A stretch of 35,816 nt of DNA, from contig JANNRA010000056.1 in assembly GCA_031401035.1 (NCBI GenBank), positions 1-35,816 of the forward strand, given 5' to 3'. The notes under the pieces are model-generated. The model had not been told where the DNA came from. It did not search any database and saw nothing but the letters and a program-made list of their open reading frames with translations. The stretch comes from JANNRA01 sp031401035 (lineage in GTDB: Bacteria > Desulfobacterota > Binatia > HRBIN30 > CADEER01). The translations under genes were made by a program, and so were the position numbers. Shown piece by piece: positions 1-8,089 of this stretch (position 1 is the stretch's first letter; every line of letters begins with the position of its first letter).

Positions 1-497
1 GCGAACAGATCTGAGAGAGATACATCGTGGAAGACGAGCACACAGCTCAGGGAATGGAGCTTGTGATATGAAGGTTCACTAGGCACGATTTCGACGTTGC
101 CACAGACACATTGACCACCGACCACTTTTCGAATGGAACAACCGCGAAAGTCGAGGAAAACGTGATGCGGCGCGCCGGCACCCCGGCTTCGCCCGGCGCG
201 CAAAGGCGAGATCGTCCGCCGAATTAACCTTAGAAGTGACAATGAATCTTTCACACGGAGGAACGGAGAAACGGAGACGACCCGCGACAGGTGACGTTTC
301 GTCGCCTCCGCAGCCCAACAGGTGCGGTTTCTTACGGTCATCGGCGATGCCGTTCGAGAGAGCCGCCATCGACCGCGCCTCGCGCAGCGAAGCCTCCGTT
401 CCTCCGCTTCTCCGTGTGAAGTTATTGTCACCTCTAAGGTTAGCAGTTCGAGATCGCGCCGGCGCGCGCCAGGGACTCGGTGGAACCCGAATATCGG
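1..497. other. Gene-free left end, lower GC
   Basis: I see no supportable gene here. The open frames in this stretch have no recognisable motif. The first ~180 bases are much less GC-rich than the rest of the window (by hand 32, 29 and 33 G+C in the first three 60-base lines) and carry stops in several frames. A 66-base open stretch at the very start could be the tail of a gene lying outside the window, but I do not recognise its product. Bases 225-442 are an inverted-repeat element listed separately. Bases 443-497 separate that element from the stop codon of the MetE-like gene. Confidence 0.6.
225..442. repeat. 218-bp element with ~50-bp imperfect terminal inverted repeats
   Basis: The left end reads TAACCTTAGAAGTGACAAT. 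The reverse complement of the right end reads TAACCTTAGAGGTGACAAT. Both continue inward into a purine-rich ACACGGAG...CGGAG motif, giving arms of about 50 bases with few mismatches and small gaps. The ~115-base core has no believable gene. I see no clear target-site duplication at the flanks. The size and shape fit a MITE or large palindromic intergenic element. A related ACACGGAGG fragment occurs just upstream of rnhA at 24239-24276. The element lies downstream of the MetE-like gene, where its transcript could fold into a long hairpin. Confidence 0.7.
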
Positions 498-1376
498 TCA
501 GCGTAACCGGGCGCCGGCGCGCGCCACCGCGGTGAGCCGGGCGACGTCGCGGACGCCGCGCGCCGGCTGCAGCCACACCTCGTCGTGTCCGTAGCGGGTC
601 AACAGGCGATCGCACAGGCGGGCCAGGGCCGCCTCGTCGACCGCGGCGGCGTCGACGACTCCCAGCGCCAGGCGCTTTCCTGAACCGGTCTCGGCGATGG
701 CGTCGATCACCTCTGGGTGGCCGACGCAGTCGATGCCGATGACGTCGCCCGGCAGCGTGTTGAGTTGCGCGTAGCAGGTGCCGGCGTCGGCGCCGTAGGT
801 GGTGACGATGACCGTCGCCGCGTCGCCCGCTGCATCGACCAGCGGTTCGAGTAGTACGCGCAGGAGCTTGGCGTCGGCGGGGTGGGCCAGCAGCAGCGGT
901 TCGTCGATCTGGATGAGGGTGGCGCCGGCGAGCACCAGGGCGGTGACGTCGAGGGCGAGCAGCGCGCTCAGCTCGACGGCGAGATCGGCGGGGTGGCGGT
1001 AGGCGGTAGTGGCGATCTCGGCCGCCTGCGCCAGCGTGTAGGGCCCGGTCAGCACGACTTTGAGCGGCCGCGCCGTGCGCGCCGCCGCGCGGCGGTAGGC
1101 GGCCAGCAGCGGCGCGTGGTGGCGACGCAGCTTGGCCACGATGATGGGGCGCGCGGCGAGGACGATACCGCAGGGCAACGTGTGCGGCGCGCCGAGGCGC
1201 ACGCCGTCGAGGCCGGCGAGCTGCGGCACGATGGGGTCGCTCCAGCCGGGCTGGCCGTCGGTGAGGACGTCGAGGCCGGCGTCGACCTGCACCTGCAGCA
1301 TGGCGCTGAGGTCGGCATCGGTCGGCTGTGACGCCGCGAAGGGCAGGGCGCTGTGGGGGGCGGTGACGATCCGCAT
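498..1376 (-). CDS. MetE/UROD-superfamily protein, methionine synthase II-like, lacking the zinc site
   Basis: A 292-residue TIM-barrel protein of the cobalamin-independent methionine synthase type. Recognisable family signatures are LDVLTDGQ (35-42), LTGPYTLA (109-116) and IQIDEP (155-160). True MetE is about 750 residues and core-MetE about 330; this is a single short barrel. The zinc ligands expected of MetE are not visible. The HxC position is occupied by the TTYG region (192-195). The C-terminal NPDCGLK motif is replaced by QPARGVR (270-276), so the last Cys is Arg. The start is the ATG at 1376; the frame is open further upstream, but that part is Arg-rich shadow of the divergent gene. 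It lies divergently from the ThiO-like oxidase. Methyl transfer to a thiol is possible but unproven. Confidence 0.72.
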   Translation of the reverse strand: MRIVTAPHSALPFAASQPTDADLSAMLQVQVDAGLDVLTDGQPGWSDPIVPQLAGLDGVRLGAPHTLPCGIVLAARPIIVAKLRRHHAPLLAAYRRAAARTARPLKVVLTGPYTLAQAAEIATTAYRHPADLAVELSALLALDVTALVLAGATLIQIDEPLLLAHPADAKLLRVLLEPLVDAAGDAATVIVTTYGADAGTCYAQLNTLPGDVIGIDCVGHPEVIDAIAETGSGKRLALGVVDAAAVDEAALARLCDRLLTRYGHDEVWLQPARGVRDVARLTAVARAGARLR

Positions 1377-1503
1377 GCGGCAGCGATAGCAGCAGCGCGC
1401 CGAGCTGCGAAGCCGGGCGCGCGGGGTACGCGCGCGGCGCGGCGCCGACAGCGCCGGCAGGACGTCTTGCGCTGTGCGCGCCGGCGGTGTGAGATCTCGC
1501 CGC

Positions 1504-2610
1504 ATGCTCGACGTCGCGGTTCTCGGCGGCGGCCTCATCGGCTGCGCGATTGCGCGGCTGCTGGCGCGCGAGGGGCGCCGCGTGGCGATCTTCGAGCGGC
1601 GCGGCATCGGCGGCGAGGCGTCCGGCGCGGCGGTGGGCCTGCTCGGCGTGCAGGCCGATTGCGACGACGAGTTCATGTTGCGGCTCGGCCAGGAGAGTCA
1701 GGCGCGCTATCCGGCGCTGCTCGAGGCCGTGCGTGAGGAAACCGGGGTCGTGGTCGAGTACTGGCGTCAGGGCACGCTGCAGGTGGCGTTCAGCCCTGCC
1801 GAGGCGGCGCTGCTGGCGGCCCGCCTCGCCTGGCAGTCAGCAGCCGGAGCCTCCGCGCAGCAGCTCTCGGCGACCGAGCTCCGGGCGCTCGAGCCGCAGC
1901 TCAATCCGCGCCTCACCGGCGGGGTGCTCTTCCCGCTCGACGGGCGCCTCGACAACCGCGCCCTCACCGTCGCGCTGGGGCGCGCCGCGGCGGCGGCGGG
2001 TTGCACGCTGCGTGAGGGCGAGGAGGTGCGCTCGGTGATCGCCGACGGCGGCCGCGTCACCGGCATCACCACCGCCAGCGGCCGCGTGCCGTGTGCCGCA
2101 GTGGTCAACGCCATGGGCGCCTGGGCGGCACGCGTGCAGGGCGTCACGCCACTGCCGGTGCATCCGGTGCGCGGGCAGATCGCCGTGCTGCAGGCGGCGC
2201 GAGCGCCGTTCCGCCACGCCGTCGCGTCGGCGCGCGGCTACGTGGTGGCGCGGCGTGACGGCCGCCTGCTGCTCGGCAGCACGCTCGAGCCGACGGGGTT
2301 CGAGAAACGCGTCACCGCCGGCGGCCTGGCGGGCATCCTCGCCGCCGGCCTCGAACTGGCACCGCGCCTCGGCCGCCTGCCGCTGGTCGACAGCTGGTCC
2401 GGACTGCGGCCGGGCTCGGCGGACGGGCGGCCAATCGTCAGTGCCGATCCGGCCCTGCGCGGCTATGTCGTCGCCAGCGGCCACTTCCGCAACGGCGTCC
2501 TGCTGGCGCCGCTGACCGCGGAACTGGTGGCGGCGCTGCTGCGCGGCGAGCGCACGGCGTGGCACGCGCCGCTGTCGATCGAGCGCTTCGCCGCGGCGGC
2601 GACCGCCTAG
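1504..2610 (+). CDS. thiO: FAD-dependent glycine oxidase/D-amino-acid oxidase family (ThiO-like)
   Basis: A 368-residue DAO-family flavoprotein. The N-terminus carries the dinucleotide-binding motif VLGGGLIGCAIARLL (about residues 6-20), followed by FERRGIGGEASGAA, the usual FAD-ribose and re-face segment. Near the C-terminus, SGLRPGSADGRP holds the Arg that binds the substrate carboxylate in ThiO, and VVASGHFRNGVLLAP is the typical closing FAD contact. Glycine oxidase makes dehydroglycine for the thiazole moiety of thiamine. No other thi genes are in the window, so a broader amine or amino-acid oxidase role is possible. The start is the ATG at 1504, which leaves the usual three to five residues before the Rossmann strand. 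An in-frame start at 1474 is open but would add an untypical extension. Confidence 0.8.
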   Translation: MLDVAVLGGGLIGCAIARLLAREGRRVAIFERRGIGGEASGAAVGLLGVQADCDDEFMLRLGQESQARYPALLEAVREETGVVVEYWRQGTLQVAFSPAEAALLAARLAWQSAAGASAQQLSATELRALEPQLNPRLTGGVLFPLDGRLDNRALTVALGRAAAAAGCTLREGEEVRSVIADGGRVTGITTASGRVPCAAVVNAMGAWAARVQGVTPLPVHPVRGQIAVLQAARAPFRHAVASARGYVVARRDGRLLLGSTLEPTGFEKRVTAGGLAGILAAGLELAPRLGRLPLVDSWSGLRPGSADGRPIVSADPALRGYVVASGHFRNGVLLAPLTAELVAALLRGERTAWHAPLSIERFAAAATA

Positions 2611-2681
2611 CGCGGGTTCCGCTTCCGCCGTGTCCGCGGCGGCGTTGACCCTCCGCGCAGCGACCGCTACAGCGAGGCGCC

Positions 2682-3392
2682 GTGTTCGAGTCCCTCGCCG
2701 CTACGTTGGCCATCTACCAGCGCGCCTTCGCGCGCGGCGCCGTGCTGGCGGCGCGCAACTGGCCGGTGCTCCTCAGCGTCTTCGTTTACCTGGCGATCAC
2801 CAGCATCGGCGCGTATGCGGCGGCGTCCCTGGGGATGGCCGGCGGCTTCCTCCTCTCGCTGCTCAGCTCGGCCTGTCTCGGCTCGTTCCTCTACCTGGTC
2901 GAGATGATCGTCCGCACCAACAAGGTCACCTGGGAGGATTTCGGCCGCAGCTTCGGAGTCTACCTGTGGGACGTCGTCGGCATCAGCTTTGTCCTGTGGC
3001 TGTTCTGGTTCGTCGTCGCTCCGCTGATCGCCCAGTCGCCGCAGGGTCCGGTGATCGTCGTCGCCATCAACCTGGTGCTGCTGGTGCTCTTCAACGCCGT
3101 GCCGGAGCTCATATATCTCGGCCATTCCGGCGCCGTGGCGTTGCTGTCGCGCAGCTACGAGTTCATCGCCGCGAACTGGATCGAGTGGTTCCCCCCCAAC
3201 CTGCTGCTCATGGCCGGCCTGTGGGGACTGTGGCAGGTGCCGGTCGGCGGTGGCATGACCGGCCGACTGGCGCAGGGCGCGCTGCTGGCGTTGTTCTTGT
3301 ACTTCGCGATGGTCGTGCGCGGCTTCCTGTTCATCGAACTCGACGGCAGCAGCCGGCGGACGCGCGCCTTCCGGCACCGCATGGGACGGTGA
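2682..3392 (+). CDS. Multi-pass inner-membrane protein of unknown function
   Basis: A 236-residue hydrophobic protein with a GTG start at 2682. Likely membrane segments lie at about residues 25-48, 53-78, 100-120, 127-147, 180-195 and 205-228, separated by short charged loops. The C-terminus ends in a basic tail rich in Arg. The loop RTNKVTWEDFGRSFG (about 87-101) and the segment NAVPELIYLGH are the most distinctive parts. I do not recognise a catalytic motif, so no function is proposed. It lies 71 bases after the ThiO-like gene on the same strand and faces the convergent histidine kinase with only 24 bases between stop codons. Confidence 0.75.
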   Translation: MFESLAATLAIYQRAFARGAVLAARNWPVLLSVFVYLAITSIGAYAAASLGMAGGFLLSLLSSACLGSFLYLVEMIVRTNKVTWEDFGRSFGVYLWDVVGISFVLWLFWFVVAPLIAQSPQGPVIVVAINLVLLVLFNAVPELIYLGHSGAVALLSRSYEFIAANWIEWFPPNLLLMAGLWGLWQVPVGGGMTGRLAQGALLALFLYFAMVVRGFLFIELDGSSRRTRAFRHRMGR

Positions 3393-3416
3393 GGCGCCGC
3401 CCGCCGCGCACGGCGC

Positions 3417-4757
3417 TCAGGCCTTGGGCGCGGCGAGCTGGCGCGGCAGGCGCACGGTGAAGGTGGAGCCGGCGCCGAGTGTCGATTCGACCTCGATCGT
3501 GCCGCGCAGCAGCTCGACGAACTGGCGTACGATGTAGAGGCCGAGGCCGACGCCCTGGGCGTTGGCGGCGATCGCCCCGGCGGTGCGCCGGAAGGGGTCG
3601 AAGACGTGCGTCAGGTCGGCCTGGGCGATGCCGATGCCCTGGTCGCGCACGCCCAGGACGATGGCGTCGCCGCTGCTCTCGTAGGCGGCCTCGACCGTCA
3701 CCGGCCGGCCGCCGCCGTACTTGAGGGCGTTCTCGACCAGGTTGCGCAGGATGGTGAGCAGCTTCTCGCGGTCGGTGAACAGACGTGGCAGATCGGGAGT
3801 GGACGGCCACTGCAGGCGTACACCGCCGTCGTCGGTGGGGAAGTCGTGGCGCAGCTCGCTGAACACGCCGGCGAGGGCGAAGTCGGTGCAGACGATCGAC
3901 TCGTGGCCGGACTGCAGGCGGTTGACGAGGCGGCTGACGTCGAGCAGGCGGGTCAGGTAGCGATGCAGGTTCTCGCCCGCCGCTTGCACCTTGCCCAGGA
4001 CGTCGCGCTGTTCAGTCGGCAGCGCGCCGAACTCGCTCTCGAGCAGCAGATCGACGTAGCCGAGGATGACCGTCAGCGGTGTGCGCAGCTCGTGCGAGAT
4101 GTTGCCGAGGAACTCCGACTTGATGCGATCGGCCTCCTCGGCGCGGTGGCGCTCATGGCGGGTCCGGTCGACGAGATAGCCGTAGAACGCGGCGGCGGTG
4201 AACAGAAAGGGGATGCGGATCAGCGACGGCGAGGTCCACAGCGACCAGCCCTCGCCGGTCACCGCCATGACGTACAGGTAGGCGCCACAGACGGCCACGG
4301 CGGCGAGGGCGATCAGCCACAGCGTCTCGCCGATGGCGGCGAGCAGGAGGATGAAGAAGTAGAGGAAGAAGAACTCGGCGGTAAAGCGGCCGCTGATCAG
4401 CAGGGCGGAGGTGATCCACAGGGTGTCGCCGATGATCACCGTCGGGCCGAACCACGCCGCCCCGGTGACGCGCGCGGGCAGCGTCGCGACGACGACGTTC
4501 GAGGCCAGCGCCAGGACGACGAGCAGGAGCGCCGGCAGCGGCGGCAGCTGCAGGCCCTCCTCGACCAGCAGCAGGTAGGCGGTCGCGACGATAAGGGTGT
4601 AGCGCAGCAGCAGGAAGGCGCGCTGCGGCGTCAGGCCGTCCTGGGCCGGATCCGGGCGGGCGCGGCCCAGCGCCCGCTCGCCGGTCGCGCCGAGCGCGCG
4701 CTGCTCCGCCGCCGTCGGCGGTGTCGACACGGTGCTCACCTCCCCAAGCTCGTTCAC
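3417..4757 (-). CDS. Membrane-bound sensor histidine kinase
   Basis: A 446-residue kinase with a GTG start at 4757. After a ~45-residue hydrophilic N-terminus there are about five to six membrane segments (roughly 48-66, 73-92, 104-122, 128-147, 148-165 and 180-196) with no sizeable periplasmic domain, so the membrane region itself is probably the sensor. The HisKA H-box is NISHELRTPL, with phospho-acceptor His222. The HATPase part shows the N-box NLVENALKYG (Asn343), the G1 box DQGIGI (372-377), an F-box DPFR and the G2 box GVGLGLYIV (402-410). All core residues are present, so it should autophosphorylate. No response regulator is adjacent, making this an orphan kinase in the window. Confidence 0.9.
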   Translation of the reverse strand: MNELGEVSTVSTPPTAAEQRALGATGERALGRARPDPAQDGLTPQRAFLLLRYTLIVATAYLLLVEEGLQLPPLPALLLVVLALASNVVVATLPARVTGAAWFGPTVIIGDTLWITSALLISGRFTAEFFFLYFFILLLAAIGETLWLIALAAVAVCGAYLYVMAVTGEGWSLWTSPSLIRIPFLFTAAAFYGYLVDRTRHERHRAEEADRIKSEFLGNISHELRTPLTVILGYVDLLLESEFGALPTEQRDVLGKVQAAGENLHRYLTRLLDVSRLVNRLQSGHESIVCTDFALAGVFSELRHDFPTDDGGVRLQWPSTPDLPRLFTDREKLLTILRNLVENALKYGGGRPVTVEAAYESSGDAIVLGVRDQGIGIAQADLTHVFDPFRRTAGAIAANAQGVGLGLYIVRQFVELLRGTIEVESTLGAGSTFTVRLPRQLAAPKA

Positions 4758-4856
4758 GGACGCCGCGATAACGAAAGCGCCAACCGCGGCGTTCTAACCC
4801 GCAACGGAGCGGATGAGAAGAGCGGCCGGTTCCCGGTTGGGAGCGCTTTGGGGAAT

Positions 4857-4895
4857 GGCGCGGGGGGCGCGGCAGGCGCCGCGCACCCCCGCGCC
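4857..4895 (-). terminator. Strong hairpin immediately after the RNase E/G stop codon
   Basis: The left arm GGCGCGGGGGGCGCGGC and the right arm GCCGCGCACCCCCGCGCC pair almost perfectly (about 16 pairs with one bulge and a 4-base loop). The structure begins one base past the RNase E/G stop on the minus strand. There is no run of U after it, so it may terminate inefficiently or protect the 3' end of the messenger instead. Confidence 0.55.
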
Positions 4896-4896
4896 G

Positions 4897-7341
4897 TCAG
4901 TCGGTCTTGCGCTTACGCGGCGCCGCGGCGCGCTTCTTGGCCGCCGGCTTGTCGCCGTCGGCCTTGGTCACGGCGGGCTTCATCGCCGCCGCGGCGCCCT
5001 TCTTGGCCGCCGCGACGCGCTTCTTGGCCGCCGGCTTCTCGCCGGTCGCCGGCGCGGCCGTGTCCGTGGTCGGCTTGGCGCGCGCCGGGCGGGGGGTGGC
5101 GGCGCGGCGCGGTTTCGCCTTGCCGGGCTCTTCGCCGGCGCGCGCCGGCGGGGCCGCGGCAGGGGCCGCGGGTGCGGCGATGGAGGGCGCCGCGACGTCG
5201 GACGGCGGCTTGGCGCTCGGCGCGGGCGCGGGCGCGACATCGGTCCGCGGACGCGCCACCTCCGGTCTCGGCGTGCTCTCAGCGTTGGGCGTCGACCCTT
5301 CGCGTCCGCCCGGGCGTTGCCCGCGCCGACGCCGACCGCCACGGCGGCCGCGCCCGCGGCGGCCAGCCTGATCGGCGGCGCCGGACTCGGGGCTCGATTG
5401 GCCGGCACTGGAGGTGGCGGCGCCGCCCGATTCGGCTGGCGCGGAGGACGCGGCTGCGAGCGCCGCCTCGGCAGCGTCGTCGGCCGCCTCCGCGGACCCG
5501 GCATCCGCTTCGAACTCGGGTCCGTCAGCGTCCTCGAACTCGTCCGACTCGTCGCTCGGCGGCTGCGTCCCCGGCGCCAACAGCTCCGGTTGGTAGGGCG
5601 CCGGCTCGACGCCGCCGAACGTCGCCAAGCCGACGCCGATCGCCTGGGCGGCGCGCATGCCGCCGCCGCGCTTGCGCCCGCGCCGACGCCGCTTCTTCTT
5701 GCCGCTACCGGCGGCCGCGTCGGCGTGGCCGTTGCCGTTGCTGGCGGCGGCGGGGGTGGGGGTGGTGACGACCACCGAGCCCGGCGCGACGGCCGGCGGC
5801 GGCGGCGCGACGGCGCGCTCGCGCACCTCGATCTCCACCTGGTGTGGCATCAGGGACTCGACCAGGTCGATCTGCAGGCGCGTAGCGTAGCGCAGTTCGA
5901 GGCGGGCCAACTCGTCACGCTTCTGATTGAGCAGATAGAGCCCCACCGAGGGCGGCAGGCTGGCGCGCAGTACGGCGACGTCGCCGAGCGCGACGCGATT
6001 GTGGATCTTGCGCAACGCCACCAGGGCGGCGGAATCCGCGCTGCGCACGGCCCCGTGGCCGTCGCACATCGGGCAGCTGGTGTAGGTCGTGGCCATCGCC
6101 GCCGGGCGCATGCGTTGGCGCGAGATCTCCAGCAGGCCGAGGCGCGAAATGCGGCCGATCTCGTGCCGCGCCTTGTCGGGCTTCATCGCCGTGCGCAGCG
6201 TCTGCTCGACGTCCTGGATGTGCTCCGGTTCGCGCATGTCGATGAAGTCGACGACGATCAGGCCGCCGATGTCGCGCAGGCGCATCTGGCGGGCGACCTC
6301 GTTGGCCGCCTCGATGTTGGTGCGGTAGGCGGTCTCTTCGGGATTCGGTCCGCGCATCGAGCCGCCGGAGTTGACGTCGATGGCGGTGAGCGCCTCGGTG
6401 CCGTCGATGACGATGGTGCCGCCGGCGCGCAGCGGCACGCGGCGCTTGAAGACAGTCTCGATCTGCGACTCGAGGTCGAAGGCCGAGAAGATCGGCTGGT
6501 CGCCCTGATAGCAGCGCAGCACGTGCTCCTTGCCGGGCATGACGTTGTGCAGGAACTCGCGCGCTCTCAGGTAGACATCCTCGTTGTCGACGTGGATCTC
6601 GTCGATGTCGGGCGTGAAGAGGTCGCGGATGGTGCGCAGGACGATGTCCTGCTCGCGGTAGACCAGCGCCGGGCCGCGCTTGTGCTGCGCCGCCTCGCAG
6701 ACGCTCTCCCAGAGGCGCTGCAGATAGGTGAGGTCGCGCGAGAGCTCGGTGGTGTCCTCGTCGAGCCCGGCGGCGGTGCGGACGATGAGCCCGTACCCCT
6801 CGGGCGGGTTGAGGGCGTCGACCAGCTTGCGCAGGCGCAGGCGCTCTTCGCCCTCGATGCGGCGCGAGATGCCGGTGTCGTCCGAGCCCGGCAGCAACAC
6901 CAGGTAGCGGCCGGGCAGGGAGTAGAAGGTGGTCAGCGTCGGCGGCTTGTTGGCGAACTGCTCCTTGGTGATCTGCACCAGCAGTTCCTGGCCGGGCTTG
7001 AGCAGATCGCGGATGCGGCGGCGCGGTCGCTTACCGTCGCCGTCCTCGTCCCGATCGCTGTCGCCGTTGCCATTCGGCGGGCGCGGCGACGCCGCTTGCG
7101 ATGGCAGATTGCGGAAGCAGATCTCGTCGAGCGGCAGGAAGGCGTCGCGTTCGGCGCCGATGTCGACGAAGGCGGCCTCCAGCGCGGGGTGGATGCGATG
7201 GATGACGCCCTTGTAGATGTTGCCCTTGAGGTGTTCGCGGCTGAGTGACTCGATCTCAAAGGATTCGAGCACCCGGTCGTTGATGATGGCCACCCGGCTC
7301 TCTTCGGAGTGGGTGACGTTGATCAGCATACGTTTCGGCAT
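4897..7341 (-). CDS. rne: Ribonuclease E/G (Rne/Rng family) with long low-complexity tail
   Basis: An 814-residue endoribonuclease of the RNA degradosome type. It opens with the RNase H-like strand MPKRMLINVT, followed by an S1 domain (about 36-127) interrupted by an Asp/Arg-rich insert at 82-108. The DNase I-like catalytic core carries the two Mg-binding aspartates in ALTAIDVNSG (Asp322) and LIVVDFIDM (Asp365). The Zn-link CPMCDG (Cys423, Cys426) joins the dimer. After about residue 520 the protein becomes Ala/Pro/Lys/Arg-rich and ends in repeated AAKK-type basic segments, like the unstructured scaffold and RNA-binding tail of RNase E. The tail sequence itself is not conserved. The start at 7341 is fixed by an AGGAGG ribosome site, so the longer open frame reaching 7446 is rejected. 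Confidence 0.93.
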   Translation of the reverse strand: MPKRMLINVTHSEESRVAIINDRVLESFEIESLSREHLKGNIYKGVIHRIHPALEAAFVDIGAERDAFLPLDEICFRNLPSQAASPRPPNGNGDSDRDEDGDGKRPRRRIRDLLKPGQELLVQITKEQFANKPPTLTTFYSLPGRYLVLLPGSDDTGISRRIEGEERLRLRKLVDALNPPEGYGLIVRTAAGLDEDTTELSRDLTYLQRLWESVCEAAQHKRGPALVYREQDIVLRTIRDLFTPDIDEIHVDNEDVYLRAREFLHNVMPGKEHVLRCYQGDQPIFSAFDLESQIETVFKRRVPLRAGGTIVIDGTEALTAIDVNSGGSMRGPNPEETAYRTNIEAANEVARQMRLRDIGGLIVVDFIDMREPEHIQDVEQTLRTAMKPDKARHEIGRISRLGLLEISRQRMRPAAMATTYTSCPMCDGHGAVRSADSAALVALRKIHNRVALGDVAVLRASLPPSVGLYLLNQKRDELARLELRYATRLQIDLVESLMPHQVEIEVRERAVAPPPPAVAPGSVVVTTPTPAAASNGNGHADAAAGSGKKKRRRRGRKRGGGMRAAQAIGVGLATFGGVEPAPYQPELLAPGTQPPSDESDEFEDADGPEFEADAGSAEAADDAAEAALAAASSAPAESGGAATSSAGQSSPESGAADQAGRRGRGRRGGRRRRGQRPGGREGSTPNAESTPRPEVARPRTDVAPAPAPSAKPPSDVAAPSIAAPAAPAAAPPARAGEEPGKAKPRRAATPRPARAKPTTDTAAPATGEKPAAKKRVAAAKKGAAAAMKPAVTKADGDKPAAKKRAAAPRKRKTD

Positions 7342-7348
7342 TGAAGCT

Positions 7349-7354
7349 CCTCCT
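7349..7354 (-). promoter_or_regulatory. Ribosome binding site of the RNase E/G gene
   Basis: On the minus strand AGGAGG lies 7 bases before the ATG at 7341. It decides this start against the longer in-frame extension upstream. Confidence 0.8.
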
Positions 7355-7442
7355 GCCGTCAGGCTCGGACGCGGGCGCACACGGTGGGCGGCGGCGCGCG
7401 GGGCGGCAGCGCGCCAGGGGCGCGCGCGGGGCGAGGCGTCGG

Positions 7443-8006
7443 TCACGCATCGCGGTGCTCCGCGAGCTGCAGCAACGGTACGGACGCGTCGAGCAGCGGC
7501 AGGGTCCGCTCAGCGAGCGGACGGAAATAGTGGCGGAAGTCGGATGCGGTCGCGCCCAGGTCGAGGCCGAGTAACATCGGCGAGACAGCCGCCGACTCGG
7601 CCAGCTTCTCGACACCTGTGCGTGAGAGGGACGCCGCGCCAGGCAGCGTCCCAAGATGAATTTTGAGCAGCGCGCCGGCAATCTGGATCAGCCCCTGCAG
7701 CGTCCGCGCCGGCGCGCCGGCGCGCGGTGCCGACGACCACAGGCCTTCCCAGCTCTCGTGCGCCTCCCAGAAGAAGAAGGCGTTGAAGCGGTCCACCCCG
7801 GCCCGCCAATCGGCGAGCTGCCGCCACTCAGCGGGATCCCAGGGCGCATGCTGGAACGGCTGGGCCGCCGGTGCATGGGAGTGACCGGACGGGTGGCGGG
7901 TGGGATGCGGGTGCAGGCCTGGCACGAAGCGGTACGGCGGCAGGGGGCGTTCGGGGCAGTAACGCGGCGCCGGCCGGTCAGGCGCGAGAATCTCGGACGG
8001 CGGCAT
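7443..8006 (-). CDS. DUF309 family protein
   Basis: A 187-residue protein with the DUF309 signature FNAFFFWEAHESWEGLW (about 74-90), the small all-helical family whose conserved FxEAHExxExLW motif is thought to form a binding or catalytic cleft. The following LQGLIQIAGALLKIH segment also matches the family. Compared with compact bacterial DUF309 proteins it has an extra Pro/His-rich N-terminus of about 60 residues. The biochemical role of the family is not established. It is transcribed towards RNase E/G with 101 bases between them. The ATG at 8006 is the only sensible start. Confidence 0.78.
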   Translation of the reverse strand: MPPSEILAPDRPAPRYCPERPLPPYRFVPGLHPHPTRHPSGHSHAPAAQPFQHAPWDPAEWRQLADWRAGVDRFNAFFFWEAHESWEGLWSSAPRAGAPARTLQGLIQIAGALLKIHLGTLPGAASLSRTGVEKLAESAAVSPMLLGLDLGATASDFRHYFRPLAERTLPLLDASVPLLQLAEHRDA

Positions 8007-8089
8007 GTGAGCCGGGGTAGACGGAAAGCGTCACTGCCTCTGAAGCCTTAGTCGATCGCCGGCCGCATCACAATCCCCGTCCCGGTCAG

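Noticed and set aside
3606..7248. Very long plus-strand open frames (3606-5768 and 4813-7248) opposite the histidine kinase and RNase E/G
   Set aside because: They are antisense to genes with complete catalytic motifs, are rich in Arg/Ala/Gly/Asp shadow composition, and have no recognisable domain or ribosome site.
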